DNA of 64,000 bases from the NCBI RefSeq assembly GCF_037943105.1, contig NZ_CP149803.1, positions 1,922,001 to 1,986,000 of the forward strand, in the 5' to 3' direction. A program made the position numbers and the translations under genes. This stretch comes from Pseudomonas sp. TMP9 (GTDB lineage: Bacteria > Pseudomonadota > Gammaproteobacteria > Pseudomonadales > Pseudomonadaceae). Below the pieces are notes generated by a model. The model worked only from the letters and a program-made list of their open reading frames with translations. It did no database searches and was not told where the DNA came from. Every line of letters begins with the position of its first letter. Positions within the stretch are counted from its first letter, which is position 1. Shown here piece by piece: positions 1 through 11,573 of this stretch.

Positions 1-2
1 CG

Positions 3-152
3 CTGGGCGTGCAGAGCGGTAAGAACCGCAGCCGAGATTTCTCGCGCGGCAAGCCCAGTCACTTCATTATTCTCGGGGTACTGTTTACGGCCGTATTTGT
101 GCTGGTGATCTTCGCTGTAGTCAAACTGGTGCTGCACATGGCGGGGGTTTGA
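3..152 (+). CDS. DUF2970 family small membrane protein (3' end only)
   Basis: The reading frame enters from the left edge of the window and stops at a TGA at 150-152. The visible 49 residues contain the stretch GKNRSRDFSRGKPSHF followed by one hydrophobic helix (FIILGVLFTAVFVLVIFAVV) and a short tail ending HMAGV. This matches the C-terminal half of DUF2970 proteins, roughly 60-75 residue single-span inner-membrane proteins of unknown function common in Pseudomonas. The start lies outside the window. It converges on the binding-protein gene at 154, with only one base between the stops and no clear terminator. Confidence 0.7.
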   Translation: MGVQSGKNRSRDFSRGKPSHFIILGVLFTAVFVLVIFAVVKLVLHMAGV

Positions 153-153
153 G

Positions 154-1266
154 TCACTGCAACAGGGGTTTAACAGAAAAGCCATAGTTTTTGATTTGCG
201 GCCGATACACCGCGCTGAACTGTCGAAAATCCACTGCGTAACCCGGCACGTTGAGGCGTTGCTGCAAGCGCGCGGCCTGCTTTGCATCGAGCAAACTGAA
301 CAGCCGATCAACCCGATCCTTACCGCCTCGCTTCGCAAAATCCAGCCCAGCATGGTAGTCATGCAGCATGACCATGGCCCAGCCACCCAAGGTAAAATGC
401 CCGCCGACCAGCACACAAATTCTGCCGTCAATGCGCGCCTGTAACACCTCATCGGAATTGTTTAGCGCTGCCAAGTGGATATCTTTTCCAGGCTGTTTGC
501 CCAATTCCTGCGCCGCCTGCATCACCCCAAACGCCATCTCATCATTGGCCGCCCACACCAACTGCACGTCGGGATAGCGCGGCAGCATCAGTTGCGCTTG
601 CTCATAGGCCCGCTGGCGGGCCCATTCACCGAATAACAGCTGTTGCAGTTTAATTTCCGGATGCTCGCGCAAGGCGCGTCGCAGGCCATCTTCACGTAGG
701 TTGGAGGATGGCGTATCGCGAACGCCAGCAAAGGCCAGCAGGCTGCCCGGCTTACCCTGCAACTTGGCGATTAAGGCTTTAGCCATCCAATAGCCGGCCT
801 GCTCGTCATTGGGGACCAAGCTACCGATCCAGTTGCGATACTGCCCACGCGAACCACCAACCATCTGCTGTTGTTCGAGCGTTAACGTGCTGTGCAGGGA
901 AAACAGCTTGATTGGGCTATCGGCGAACAACCTCAGCAACTCAGGCGCTGTGTACATTTCATTGACGAACAGCAAGTAGTCCGGCTTGTTTTCGCTGGCC
1001 AGCACGTTGCGGGCTTTGTGCAGCAGAAGCTGCGGATCACGCTCGCCGTAGATAACTTGCAACTGCATACCTAAGTCATCAGCCGCCGCCTGCATAAATG
1101 CGCTGTAGCCAACCCAAAAAGGCTCATTAGAGAACCCCGGATTAAGAAACACCACAGACGCCGGTGGCTTTTCTGCTGCACGCGAGTTGTCGGCTGCAGC
1201 TTGCGCGACCTGGAAAAAAACTAATAAACACACGGCGCTGACGGCAGTTAAAACGGACCTGAACAC
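154..1266 (-). CDS. Periplasmic sugar-type ABC substrate-binding protein (orphan)
   Basis: A secreted type-I periplasmic binding protein of about 370 residues with a LacI-like sugar-binding fold (Peripla_BP_4 type). Visible family features are the N-terminal strand VVFLNPGFSNEPFWVGY, the 'ASENKPDYLLFVNE' region and the C-terminal 'VWAANDEMAFGVMQA' segment, which lines the ligand cleft in this family. I prefer a GTG start at 1266, because AGGAG lies 7 bases upstream and the product then begins with a good signal peptide (LTAVSAVCLLVFF..AQA). An in-frame ATG at 1308 would add 14 residues. No permease or ATPase gene is adjacent, so it may feed a distant transporter or act as a sensor partner. 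The ligand cannot be predicted. Confidence 0.8.
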   Translation of the reverse strand: MFRSVLTAVSAVCLLVFFQVAQAAADNSRAAEKPPASVVFLNPGFSNEPFWVGYSAFMQAAADDLGMQLQVIYGERDPQLLLHKARNVLASENKPDYLLFVNEMYTAPELLRLFADSPIKLFSLHSTLTLEQQQMVGGSRGQYRNWIGSLVPNDEQAGYWMAKALIAKLQGKPGSLLAFAGVRDTPSSNLREDGLRRALREHPEIKLQQLLFGEWARQRAYEQAQLMLPRYPDVQLVWAANDEMAFGVMQAAQELGKQPGKDIHLAALNNSDEVLQARIDGRICVLVGGHFTLGGWAMVMLHDYHAGLDFAKRGGKDRVDRLFSLLDAKQAARLQQRLNVPGYAVDFRQFSAVYRPQIKNYGFSVKPLLQ

Positions 1267-1410
1267 GACACGACTCCTAAAGGGGGCGAAGTATATCGGT
1301 AAAGCCATAGCTATTTGCCATCAAGCTGACGTGCGTCGTTCGACAGCAAAGACCTCAGGTACGCTAATCGTTACAATCGTCGCCCACTATCACTCGTACA
1401 TCGGTAACTT

Positions 1411-1977
1411 ATGTCGCCTCTGGAAATCATCGCGTCAACGCTTGGCGTATGCGCCGTTTGGCTGACCGTGCGGCAAAACCGTTGGTGCTGGCCACTGGGC
1501 TTAATCATGGTGTTGCTCTACGCTTGGATTTTTTATGACGGCAAGCTGTATTCGAATATGCTGCTGCAAGGCATTTATGCGGTGCTGCAAGGCTACGGCT
1601 GGTGGCTATGGACGCGCGGTGGCAGCAGTCAAAGCGGCGTTCAAGTCAGTCGGCTGAGCCAGCAAAACATACTGCTAAGCCTGGCCATCGGTGCTGTCGG
1701 TGCTCTCGCTCTCGGTTATCTGATGGCGACCTTCACCGACGCTACGGCGCCTTGGCAAGACGCGGCACTCAGCGCATTCAGCCTGGTGGCTCAGGTGTGG
1801 ATGGCGCAAAAACGGGTTGAGTGTTGGCCGCTGTGGATCGTTCTTGATCTATTGTTCGTTGCCCTGTTTGTGCAGCAGGGCCTGTACCCCACCGCTCTGC
1901 TGTATGGCGTATTTACCCTGCTGGCCGTCAACGGCTGGCTGACTTGGCGGCGTGACCGTGCGCTGGCTGACGTATGA
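1411..1977 (+). CDS. pnuC: Nicotinamide riboside transporter PnuC
   Basis: A 188-residue inner-membrane protein with about seven hydrophobic helices. It has the PnuC hallmarks: an N-terminal 'LGVCAVWLTVRQNRWCWPLG' helix and aromatic-rich repeats such as QGYGWWLWTRG. PnuC carriers facilitate uptake of nicotinamide riboside, which is trapped by phosphorylation inside the cell. That fits the next gene, a NadR-like kinase whose ATG overlaps this stop codon (ATGA at 1974-1977), so the two are translationally coupled. The ribosome-binding site before the ATG at 1411 is weak. I looked for a TPP-type or other riboswitch upstream and saw none. Confidence 0.92.
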   Translation: MSPLEIIASTLGVCAVWLTVRQNRWCWPLGLIMVLLYAWIFYDGKLYSNMLLQGIYAVLQGYGWWLWTRGGSSQSGVQVSRLSQQNILLSLAIGAVGALALGYLMATFTDATAPWQDAALSAFSLVAQVWMAQKRVECWPLWIVLDLLFVALFVQQGLYPTALLYGVFTLLAVNGWLTWRRDRALADV

Positions 1978-2504
1978 AAGTGCTGGTACTCACAGGGCCG
2001 GAGTCCAGCGGCAAAAGCTGGCTGGCCGGGGAAATCCAAGCAACTTTTGGCGGGCAATTGGTCGGCGAGTACGTTCGCCACTTTATTCAACGCGAGCAGC
2101 GTGACACCTGCTTTGCCGACATCAGTGCTATCGCGCAGGGGCAACTCGCCTGGGAAGATAAAGCCAGAGCGGCACGCCCTGAGCTGTTAATTCTCGACAC
2201 TCATTTGCTGAGTAATCTGCTCTGGAGCCAATCATTATTTGGCGATTGCCCTGCTTGGATTGAACCCGCCTTGCTCGAGCGCGGGTATCACCTGCATTTG
2301 CTGCTCGACCCCGTCGCGGTTCCTTGGGTTGACGACGGCCAGCGCTGTCAGCCGCAACTAGCCCAACGGCTTGCCTTCCACCAGCAATGTGAGCAGTGGC
2401 TGCGCCTGCACCAACAACCACTGCTGTGCATTCAAGGCGACTGGACGCAGCGGCGCGTGCAGACTCTGGAGTCGGTCGAGCGCTGGCTCAATTCAGCGCA
2501 GTAA
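1974..2504 (+). CDS. NadR-like ATPase / ribosylnicotinamide kinase
   Basis: A 176-residue cytoplasmic P-loop protein with Walker A near the N-terminus (TGPESSGKSWLA, residues 7-18) and a kinase-type acidic motif 'LLILDTHLLSNLLWS' near residue 70. This matches the C-terminal ribosylnicotinamide-kinase domain of NadR. It lacks the DNA-binding and adenylyltransferase domains of enterobacterial NadR, so it should be a stand-alone kinase making NMN from imported nicotinamide riboside. It is coupled to pnuC through a 4-base overlap. Its 3' end overlaps the convergent DUF3429 gene by 12 bases. Function is inferred from family and context. Confidence 0.88.
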   Translation: MKVLVLTGPESSGKSWLAGEIQATFGGQLVGEYVRHFIQREQRDTCFADISAIAQGQLAWEDKARAARPELLILDTHLLSNLLWSQSLFGDCPAWIEPALLERGYHLHLLLDPVAVPWVDDGQRCQPQLAQRLAFHQQCEQWLRLHQQPLLCIQGDWTQRRVQTLESVERWLNSAQ

Positions 2505-2960
2505 CACACTGGCCCAGGCCACCAGCAGGCTCAGGCAGACGATGATCGTCAGCGGCCTGCGCAAGCTCGGATACCATAGCGGCGCCAAACCCAGTTTGAC
2601 CGCCCGCAGGTCGGCGGCATATAAGCCGCCAAACGCCAGCAAACACAGTGGCAAGGCAAAACTGGTCGGCATACCGCCGCTGATCGCCAGCCAGCCTAGC
2701 AGGGGCGGTATCACTGACAGCCCGAGCTGAATCTGCGCCGACTCACCGGCATCTTCTGCACGCATGGCCAAGCCCCAGTGAATCGCCCCCATAAAGGCCA
2801 AAATCACTGCGGCATAATCCAAGAGTGCCGCCAACACCACCACACGCCAGCCCTCCGGCGTGATCCAAATGCCCAAAGCCCCGCTTACAAAAGGTACCAG
2901 GCCGGCGTAACCGAGCAGCAACGCCAATTTAGGCGGATGCGGCGCGTCAAATGGATGCAT
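2493..2960 (-). CDS. DUF3429 membrane protein
   Basis: A 155-residue inner-membrane protein with about five hydrophobic helices, including 'LLLGYAGLVPFVSGALGIW' and 'YAAVILAFMGAIHWGLAM'. The F-x-GAIHWG motif in the second half-helix is the signature of the DUF3429 family, which has no established function. The start at 2960 is supported by AGGAGTGAGTT directly upstream. The gene converges on the NadR-like gene and overlaps it by 12 bases. Confidence 0.85.
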   Translation of the reverse strand: MHPFDAPHPPKLALLLGYAGLVPFVSGALGIWITPEGWRVVVLAALLDYAAVILAFMGAIHWGLAMRAEDAGESAQIQLGLSVIPPLLGWLAISGGMPTSFALPLCLLAFGGLYAADLRAVKLGLAPLWYPSLRRPLTIIVCLSLLVAWASVLLR

Positions 2961-3264
2961 AACTCACTCCTGATGATTGATCCTAAATAGGCCGCACTTT
3001 AAAGCCATAACCCGGGTTAACAGAAGAAAATTCAGGCACCTGTTTGGCGATAATCGCTGGGGCAAAGCGCTCATAATTGGCCCCGATTGGAAATTAGTGC
3101 GCCCGATAACCCTGCACCCGTGCGCATACCTGCTTCAGCTGATGCATCATCCACTGCATCGCGCTGTCCAGCGTTTACGAGACTGCGTTAACCGCTGCGC
3201 GAGCTGGTAAAATTCGTGCCTTGCAAAGTACCCTGTTGGCCGCACAGCACTTAAGAGAAATACC
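2961..3264. other. Intergenic region between DUF3429 and queD
   Basis: About 304 bases between divergent genes. The left edge carries the DUF3429 ribosome-binding site, and the right edge should carry the queD promoter. I see no convincing hairpin, riboswitch (no preQ1-like fold recognised), small ORF or repeat here. Confidence 0.4.
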
Positions 3265-3621
3265 GTGGAATTGTTTAAAGAATTTATGTTTGAGGCCGCA
3301 CATCGCTTGCCTCATGTCCCGCAAGGTCATAAGTGCGGACGCCTGCATGGGCACTCCTTCAAAGTGGCGGTGTATATCGAAGGTGAGGTTGATCCTTATA
3401 CCGGCTGGATACGCGATTTTTCCGAGATAAAGGCGATCTTCAAACCGCTCTACGAACAACTCGACCACAACTACTTAAACGACATACCTGGCCTGGAAAA
3501 CCCCACCAGTGAAGTATTGGCCAAGTGGATTTGGCAACAGCTCAAGCCGCTGCTGCCCGAGCTGTCGCGTATTCGCATTCACGAAACCTGCACCAGTGGT
3601 TGTGAATATCGCGGTGACTGA
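3265..3621 (+). CDS. queD: 6-carboxy-5,6,7,8-tetrahydropterin synthase QueD
   Basis: A 118-residue member of the PTPS/QueD family, which converts dihydroneopterin triphosphate to 6-carboxytetrahydropterin in the queuosine pathway. Zinc ligands are visible as His13, His28 and His30 (EAAHRLPH ... CGRLHGHSF), and the catalytic Cys24 lies in HKCGRLHGH. Further catalytic-site residues sit in [11 protein letters not shown] and the C-terminal [11 protein letters not shown]. The start is a GTG at 3265. No queC or queE lies beside it, but queF, the last step to preQ1, is in this window at 33900-34730. Confidence 0.95.
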   Translation: MELFKEFMFEAAHRLPHVPQGHKCGRLHGHSFKVAVYIEGEVDPYTGWIRDFSEIKAIFKPLYEQLDHNYLNDIPGLENPTSEVLAKWIWQQLKPLLPELSRIRIHETCTSGCEYRGD

Positions 3622-3731
3622 ACGCGCGTTACCCGGCGTGCGTTTGATCGCGCGGCTTGCCTTGGAATAACGCCGCGTGGCGCTTGGCCTCTTACGACAC
3701 CGCGTGAGAGGCCATCAGCTAGCGCAACAAG

Positions 3732-6113
<2,382 letters not shown>

Positions 6114-6116
6114 TCA

Positions 6117-6145
6117 AACGAAAAGAGCAGCCTGGGCTGCTCTTT
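6117..6145 (-). terminator. Hairpin between zipA and ligA
   Basis: Perfect 10-base inverted repeat AAAGAGCAGC/GCTGCTCTTT (6122-6131 and 6136-6145) with a 4-base loop. On the minus strand it is followed by TTTTCGTTTG, which fits an intrinsic terminator. It sits inside the smc-zipA-ligA cluster, between the zipA stop and the ligA start, so it may attenuate read-through into ligA. Confidence 0.7.
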
Positions 6146-6162
6146 CTATATGTCGGGTTAAA

Positions 6163-6987
6163 TCAGCGCTTGTTGGTCAGTTGCTTACGCTCATACTCGA
6201 CGATGCGCTGACGATAGTGCTCGATGGTTTGCGCCGTCATAACGCTGCGCTGGTCATCCTTTAACTCGCCATTGAGTTCATGGGCTAACTTACGCGCGGC
6301 CGCCACCATCACATCAAATGCTTGTTTGGGATGACGCGGCCCCGGCAGGCCGAGGAAGAAACTTACAGCGCGCGTGCTGAAACCTTCGATATCGTCGAGA
6401 TCAAAGGTGCCAGGCTTCAAGGCGTTGGCCATAGAAAACAATACCTCGCCATTGCCGGCCATGCTTTCGTGACGATGGAAGATGTCCATCTCGCCAAATC
6501 GCAGACCACTTTCGAGAATATTTTGCAGCAACGCTGGGCCTTTAAAGCCCTCTTCGTCGCGGGCGATAACATTGATCACCAGTACTTCTTCAACCGGCGG
6601 TAAGGGCTTGTTGGCTTCTTTGGCTTGGCCAGCGGTTTTCTCAGGCTCATCATCAACCGGATTAAGCAGCGTGGGCACGGGCTCTTCTACACCCAGATTG
6701 AGGTCACCTTGTTGTGGCTCACCAGTACGGCGGCGGTTCAATTCACGGGCACTCAGTGGAGGCAGGTCTTTTTCATCAAAGCCGGGGTCATTGTTGCGAT
6801 CAATCACCCGGGGCGAACTCAACAGATCAGGGTCGCTATCATCATCTGGCAAGTTAGACAAATTGCGATCAAGTTTGAACTTGAGTTTGCCCTTGCCACC
6901 GCGCATTCGCCGCCAGCCATCAAAGAGGATGCCGGCAATGACAATAATGCCGATGACTATCAGCCACTCGCGCAGACCGAATTCCAT
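6163..6987 (-). CDS. zipA: Cell division protein ZipA
   Basis: A 274-residue division protein that tethers FtsZ polymers to the inner membrane at the septum. It has the expected layout: an N-terminal membrane anchor ([22 protein letters not shown]-terminus out), a charged patch, a proline- and acid-rich linker to about residue 130, and a C-terminal FtsZ-binding domain beginning at [15 protein letters not shown]. It lies between smc and ligA on the same strand, an arrangement typical of Pseudomonas. Confidence 0.96.
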   Translation of the reverse strand: MEFGLREWLIVIGIIVIAGILFDGWRRMRGGKGKLKFKLDRNLSNLPDDDSDPDLLSSPRVIDRNNDPGFDEKDLPPLSARELNRRRTGEPQQGDLNLGVEEPVPTLLNPVDDEPEKTAGQAKEANKPLPPVEEVLVINVIARDEEGFKGPALLQNILESGLRFGEMDIFHRHESMAGNGEVLFSMANALKPGTFDLDDIEGFSTRAVSFFLGLPGPRHPKQAFDVMVAAARKLAHELNGELKDDQRSVMTAQTIEHYRQRIVEYERKQLTNKR

Positions 6988-7023
6988 GAAATACCTTAAC
7001 CCCTAATTTAAATGTGATGAAAA

Positions 7024-7043
7024 GCCTTCCAAGGCCATTTTCT
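7024..7043 (-). terminator. Possible weak terminator between smc and zipA
   Basis: A short imperfect hairpin, AAGCCTTCCAAGGC (GCC/GGC stem extended by TT/AA) flanked by A and T runs, lies in the 166-base gap between the smc stop and the zipA start. It is small, so it may be only a pause site. The gap also has room for a separate zipA promoter. Confidence 0.3.
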
Positions 7044-7153
7044 AATTTTTTACGATGCCAAGCCTCTGTTCTGACAGGCCTTTAGTGCATCTGACAAATA
7101 ACAATGCGCATTAAGCTAGCACGACGAAAGATAACTTTACACCGCCTCGCGCC

Positions 7154-10100
7154 TCAGGACTCCACCAGCGCCAGCGCTTGCTCGACATCCACAGCCACCA
7201 AACGCGAACAACCGGGCTCATGCATAGTGACGCCCATCAATTGATCGGCCATCTCCATAGCAATTTTGTTGTGGGTGATATAGATGAACTGCACAGTTGC
7301 TGACATCTCTTTAACAAGCCGGGCATAACGCCCAACGTTGGCATCATCCAACGGCGCATCCACTTCATCGAGCATGCAGAAAGGCGCAGGATTGAGTTTA
7401 AAGATGGCAAACACCAACGCCAGCGCGGTCAGCGCTTTTTCACCACCAGAGAGCAGGTGAATGGTGCTGTTTTTCTTACCTGGCGGCCGGGCCATGATGG
7501 TGACGCCCGTATCCAGCAGGTCTTCGCCAGTCAGCTCCAAGTAGGCGTTGCCGCCGCCAAAGACTTTCGGGAATAGCGCCTGTAAGCCACTGTTGATTTG
7601 ATCAAAGGTTTCTTTAAAGCGGTTGCGCGTTTCTTTGTCGATCTTGCGGATGACGTTTTCCAGGGTGTCCAGCGCTTCCACCAGGTCAGCATTTTGCGCA
7701 TCCAGATACTGCTTCCGCTCTGACTGTTGCTGGTATTCATCGATTGCCGCTAGGTTAATCGGGCCAAGGCGCTGAATGCGCGCCGACAAACGCTCCAGCT
7801 CTTCTTCCCAAACCGTTTCGCCGGCCTCAGCTGGCAGGCTTACCAGCACACCATGCAGGTCGTAATTGTCTTCCAGCAATTGGTCCTGCAGCGCTTTACG
7901 CCGCACGCTTAAAGCCTGCCAGTCCATGCGCTGTTGCTCAAGCTGGCCGCGCACGAGCTGCGCTTGCTGTTCGGCCAGGGTGCGCCGCTTTTCCACGTCG
8001 CGCAGTTCACGGTCTGCATCTTCCAAGGCCAGACGCGCCAGTTTGAGCTCATCTTCTACCGCCATGCGTTTGTCGAGCTGCTCCTCAAGCTTCATGCGCA
8101 GCTCTTCCAGCGGCGCTTCGCCCTCACCTAGGTTGAGGTTGAGTTGTTCACGTTTTTCATGCAAACGCTCGGCTTGCAGCTCAAGGCGGTGCAACGCTTG
8201 CTGAGTCGAGTCATGCTGAGCTTTCAGCGACCCTAAACGCACGGCCAGTTGGTGCGCATGGTCCTTGTGTTGGCGAGCGTCCTGACGAATCCGATCAAGC
8301 CGTTCACGCAAGCTGTCGCGGCTGGCCAGCAGGCTTTCACGCTGCTCGTTGTCGCTGGCCATGGCATCCAAGGCCTCTTGCAAGTACAGCCGCGACTCAC
8401 CCAGTTGTTCATGTTCGCTCTCGCGTTGTTCGGCCAGAGCTACCTGCTCACTGTCCAAACGGCTGCGTCTGAGGGTCAGCTGCTCAACCTTGGCTTGCCC
8501 GGCCGAGAGCTGAGCTTTTAGCTCACCAAGATGCCGCGCTTGATCCTGCGCTTGGCGACGCTGCTGCTCACGCTGCTCTTCCTGAACCTGCTGACTGTCG
8601 CGTAATTGCTCTAAACGTTGGTCGAGTAAGTCTAAGGTTGCTTCACGTTCTTCACGCTCAAGGCTCAGCCCTTGAATTTCCTGACCTCGGGCCAGCACAC
8701 CACTTTGCTCGTCACTGGCGCGGCGCACGCGCAAAAAATATCGGCCAACCCAATAACCATCTTGGCTGATAAGGCTTTCGTCATCGGCCAGCGTTAGCCG
8801 AGCAGCCAAGGCTTGCTCCAAACTCTGTACCGGTTTGACCTTGCTCAGCCAAGGCGCTAAGTCGACACTGGTTTGGACCTTGTCCAGCAGGCTGCCAGCA
8901 ACCCGCACACCGCTTTTGCGTGGGCTGGCAAGGCGCAAATCGCCTTGGCTTAAGCCTGAGAAATCCAGCCCCTGAAAATCATCCAATAAGACAGCTTGCA
9001 GGTCGGCGCCTAAGACGGTTTCCACCGCCAATTCCCAGCCAGCTTCCACTTGCAGGCCATCGGCCATGCGCGCACGTTCACTCAGGTGCTGTTCATGCAG
9101 CCAATCGCCGGCACCTTTGCCTGGATCAAGGGCAGCTTGCTGCAAGGCCTCCAGCGAGGCCAGGCGACCATTTAAGCGCTGCAGCTCGCCTTGCGCCTGT
9201 TGCTGGGACTGACCGGCTTGCTGCAAGTCAGTGCGCAACTGCTGCAGACGTTCAGTCTGCTGCTCTTCCTCACGCTGTAACGCCTCGAGACCGATGTCGC
9301 TTGCGGCAATCTGCTCGCTCAATTCGATAATCGCGGCATCTTGTGGGTCCGCGGCCAGTTGCTGCAGTTCATCAGTGAGGCGACGCTGACGCTCGGCAAG
9401 GCGCTCAAGGCTTTGCTCCAGCTGGGCAATCCGCGATTGCTGCACGTCGGCTTGGCGGCGTGGTTCAGCGCTGCGCTGATTAAAGCCATCCCACTGCACC
9501 TGCCAGGCCTGCATGGCGCTTTCAGATGCCTCCAGCACAACGGCGGACTCTTCAGCCGCCGCGGCGGTCAGCTCTTGCTCTGGCAGGAGCATCTCCAGCT
9601 CCTCGGCCAGAGTCGCCAGTAAGCTACGGTCATGACCGAGGTGGGATTCGGTTTCCAGGCGCGCACGTTCGGCGTCGTTAAGGTCATCGTGCAACTGGCG
9701 CAGGCGCTGCTGGCCATGCTGAATGCTTTGCTCAATTCGGGCGATATCACCGCCCACCGAATAGAACCGACCCTGGACCACGTTAAAGCGTTCACTGAGC
9801 TCATGATGGCCATCACGCAAGCGCTCGATGCTGGCATCGGCGTTGCGTTGCTCAGCCACCAAGGCTTCAAAAGCAATTTCTTGGTTACTGATCAGCGCTT
9901 CACGCTGACCCACCTGCTCATTCAACGCCTGCCAGCGTAAAGCTGTCAGTTGTGCCTTGAGTTGGCGTTCCTCGGCTTTGTATTGCTGATATTTTTCTGC
10001 TGATTGAGCCTGACGATGCAGGCGCTCAAGTTGACGCTCCAGCTCTTCACGCAGGTCGGTAAGGCGCGCCAGGTTCTCATGGGTGCGACGAATGCGCGTT

Positions 10101-10642
10101 TCGGTCTCGCGGCGTCGTTCCTTATATTTTGAGATGCCGGCGGCTTCTTCAATAAAGTTACGCAGGTCTTCGGGCTTGGCCTCGATCAATTTACTGATCA
10201 TGCCTTGCTCGATGATCGAGTAACTGCGCGGCCCCAGGCCAGTGCCGAGGAAGATGTCGGTAATATCGCGCCGACGGCACTTAGTGCCGTTTAAAAAATA
10301 GGTGTTCTGACTGTCGCGGGTTACCCGGCGGCGGATGGAGATTTCGTTATAGCCTGCATATTCGCCGGTCAGGGTGCCGTCAGAGTTGTCGAAAATCAGC
10401 TCAATAGACGCCTGGCTCACCGGTTTGCGGGTGTTGGAGCCGTTGAAGATGACGTCAGTCATCGACTCGCCGCGCAGGTTCTTCGCCGAACTCTCGCCCA
10501 TCACCCAGCGCACGGCATCGATAATATTCGACTTGCCGCAGCCGTTTGGCCCAACCACTGCGGCCATGTTGCTGGGGAAGCTCACGGTGGTCGGGTCAAC
10601 AAAAGACTTAAACCCGGCGAGCTTGATGCACTTAAGGCGCAT
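7154..10642 (-). CDS. smc: Chromosome segregation protein SMC
   Basis: A 1162-residue SMC ATPase that forms the dimeric arm of the chromosome-organising complex with ScpA and ScpB. The N-terminal head holds Walker A (GPNGCGKS, residues 31-38). Two very long Gln/Glu/Arg-rich coiled coils flank a hinge near residues 510-640 (starting about DWLHEQHL). The C-terminal head has the signature LSGGEKALTALAL and Walker B FCMLDEVDAPLDDAN. Length is normal for the family. The GntR gene lies directly upstream with a 12-base gap, and zipA follows downstream. Confidence 0.97.
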   Translation of the reverse strand: MRLKCIKLAGFKSFVDPTTVSFPSNMAAVVGPNGCGKSNIIDAVRWVMGESSAKNLRGESMTDVIFNGSNTRKPVSQASIELIFDNSDGTLTGEYAGYNEISIRRRVTRDSQNTYFLNGTKCRRRDITDIFLGTGLGPRSYSIIEQGMISKLIEAKPEDLRNFIEEAAGISKYKERRRETETRIRRTHENLARLTDLREELERQLERLHRQAQSAEKYQQYKAEERQLKAQLTALRWQALNEQVGQREALISNQEIAFEALVAEQRNADASIERLRDGHHELSERFNVVQGRFYSVGGDIARIEQSIQHGQQRLRQLHDDLNDAERARLETESHLGHDRSLLATLAEELEMLLPEQELTAAAAEESAVVLEASESAMQAWQVQWDGFNQRSAEPRRQADVQQSRIAQLEQSLERLAERQRRLTDELQQLAADPQDAAIIELSEQIAASDIGLEALQREEEQQTERLQQLRTDLQQAGQSQQQAQGELQRLNGRLASLEALQQAALDPGKGAGDWLHEQHLSERARMADGLQVEAGWELAVETVLGADLQAVLLDDFQGLDFSGLSQGDLRLASPRKSGVRVAGSLLDKVQTSVDLAPWLSKVKPVQSLEQALAARLTLADDESLISQDGYWVGRYFLRVRRASDEQSGVLARGQEIQGLSLEREEREATLDLLDQRLEQLRDSQQVQEEQREQQRRQAQDQARHLGELKAQLSAGQAKVEQLTLRRSRLDSEQVALAEQRESEHEQLGESRLYLQEALDAMASDNEQRESLLASRDSLRERLDRIRQDARQHKDHAHQLAVRLGSLKAQHDSTQQALHRLELQAERLHEKREQLNLNLGEGEAPLEELRMKLEEQLDKRMAVEDELKLARLALEDADRELRDVEKRRTLAEQQAQLVRGQLEQQRMDWQALSVRRKALQDQLLEDNYDLHGVLVSLPAEAGETVWEEELERLSARIQRLGPINLAAIDEYQQQSERKQYLDAQNADLVEALDTLENVIRKIDKETRNRFKETFDQINSGLQALFPKVFGGGNAYLELTGEDLLDTGVTIMARPPGKKNSTIHLLSGGEKALTALALVFAIFKLNPAPFCMLDEVDAPLDDANVGRYARLVKEMSATVQFIYITHNKIAMEMADQLMGVTMHEPGCSRLVAVDVEQALALVES

Positions 10643-10654
10643 GCAGCGGTTCCC

Positions 10655-11314
10655 TTAGGCCTCAGCCAATGCAGCCAGCACCAGCTGGCAGTTGCGCTCA
10701 CCGTAGCCGAGCAATACCTGGCGGATGGCCTGATGGTCGCGACTGATAATGGCCTGCAACAAGGCTGCAAAGGTATTGATGAACTGGCCCATTTCGCTTC
10801 TGCGCCGCTCTAACGCAAGGTGATAGGTGCGGCTAATCGCCGGCAGCAGGTTTTCTAAGGTTTCTTGCAGGTAGGGATTGTTGCAAAACGGCAACGCTGC
10901 GCGCATCACATCGAAACTGCCTTCTACAAAGCTGTTGATGTCCTGACGCTGCAGGCTGTCCTGCAAGCCCTGCTGAATCACTAGAAACGGCTGCAAATCA
11001 GCCTCCACCTGCCAGCTATCAGCCACGGCTTTACCGAGCAGGATGTATAGCTCTATCACCAGCGCATACAGACTTTTGACATTGTGCGGCGTCAGCTCAG
11101 CCACTTGGGCCCCGCGACGTGGGGGAATTACGATCAAGTGACGACGTTCTAGGATCAGCAGGGCTTCGCGCACCGAACCCCGGCTGACATTGAGTGCCTG
11201 GGTGACTTTTTGTTCTTGAATACGTTCACGCGCTTTTAACTCACCACGGATGATGCGTTCTGCAAGGTGATGAGCAATCTGCTCAGCGAGGCTATCCGGT
11301 GCCTTAAACGTCAT
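10655..11314 (-). CDS. GntR/FadR-type transcriptional regulator
   Basis: A 219-residue FCD-subfamily GntR regulator. The winged helix-turn-helix covers roughly residues 10-75 (AERIIRGELKARERIQEQ, then VSRGSVREALLILERRHL). The helical effector domain follows, with Asp/His/Arg-rich positions such as FDVMRAALPFCNNPYL. I chose the ATG at 11314 because AGGATC lies just upstream and the start falls right before the wHTH; the open frame runs on to 11749 without similarity. In P. aeruginosa the homologue next to smc is adjacent to purine-catabolism genes. Those are not seen here, so its target is unclear. Confidence 0.88.
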   Translation of the reverse strand: MTFKAPDSLAEQIAHHLAERIIRGELKARERIQEQKVTQALNVSRGSVREALLILERRHLIVIPPRRGAQVAELTPHNVKSLYALVIELYILLGKAVADSWQVEADLQPFLVIQQGLQDSLQRQDINSFVEGSFDVMRAALPFCNNPYLQETLENLLPAISRTYHLALERRRSEMGQFINTFAALLQAIISRDHQAIRQVLLGYGERNCQLVLAALAEA

Positions 11315-11514
11315 GATGATCCTTAGGCTCTGCTGACCTATTGGAAGAGGTGTAAAGACGCTAAGTCCGCGCCAGGCTTGACCTGAGCGGTCAAAAACGG
11401 GCGCGAGTGTAACACAGGGCGGGCGCTGACAAAGGTCACTGCTGCGCAACCTCGGCAGCCAGAATGCGGTTGTTTGATAAAACGCAAGGAGAGCATACCC
11501 CGTCATCTTGCTTG

Positions 11515-11534
11515 ACCGGGCAAGCCTGCCCGGT
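11515..11534 (-). terminator. Hairpin downstream of glutathione peroxidase
   Basis: Perfect 8-base stem ACCGGGCA/TGCCCGGT with a 4-base AGCC loop (11515-11522 and 11527-11534), 40 bases after the peroxidase stop on the minus strand. There is no strong T run, so it could be a weak terminator or a 3'-end stabiliser. Confidence 0.45.
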
Positions 11535-11573
11535 GGTTTACCTATTGGGCGCCGTCTTTGGGTAGTTTCGCAA

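Noticed and set aside
1309..1410. Possible riboswitch upstream of pnuC
   Set aside because: Some vitamin transporters have one, but I found neither a TPP-like CTGAGA core nor another conserved motif in these 102 bases.
9341..9622. Open frames inside smc, ligA and other large genes on the opposite strand
   Set aside because: They mirror the composition of the real genes (Leu/Gln/Arg-rich) and have no start signals or family motifs.
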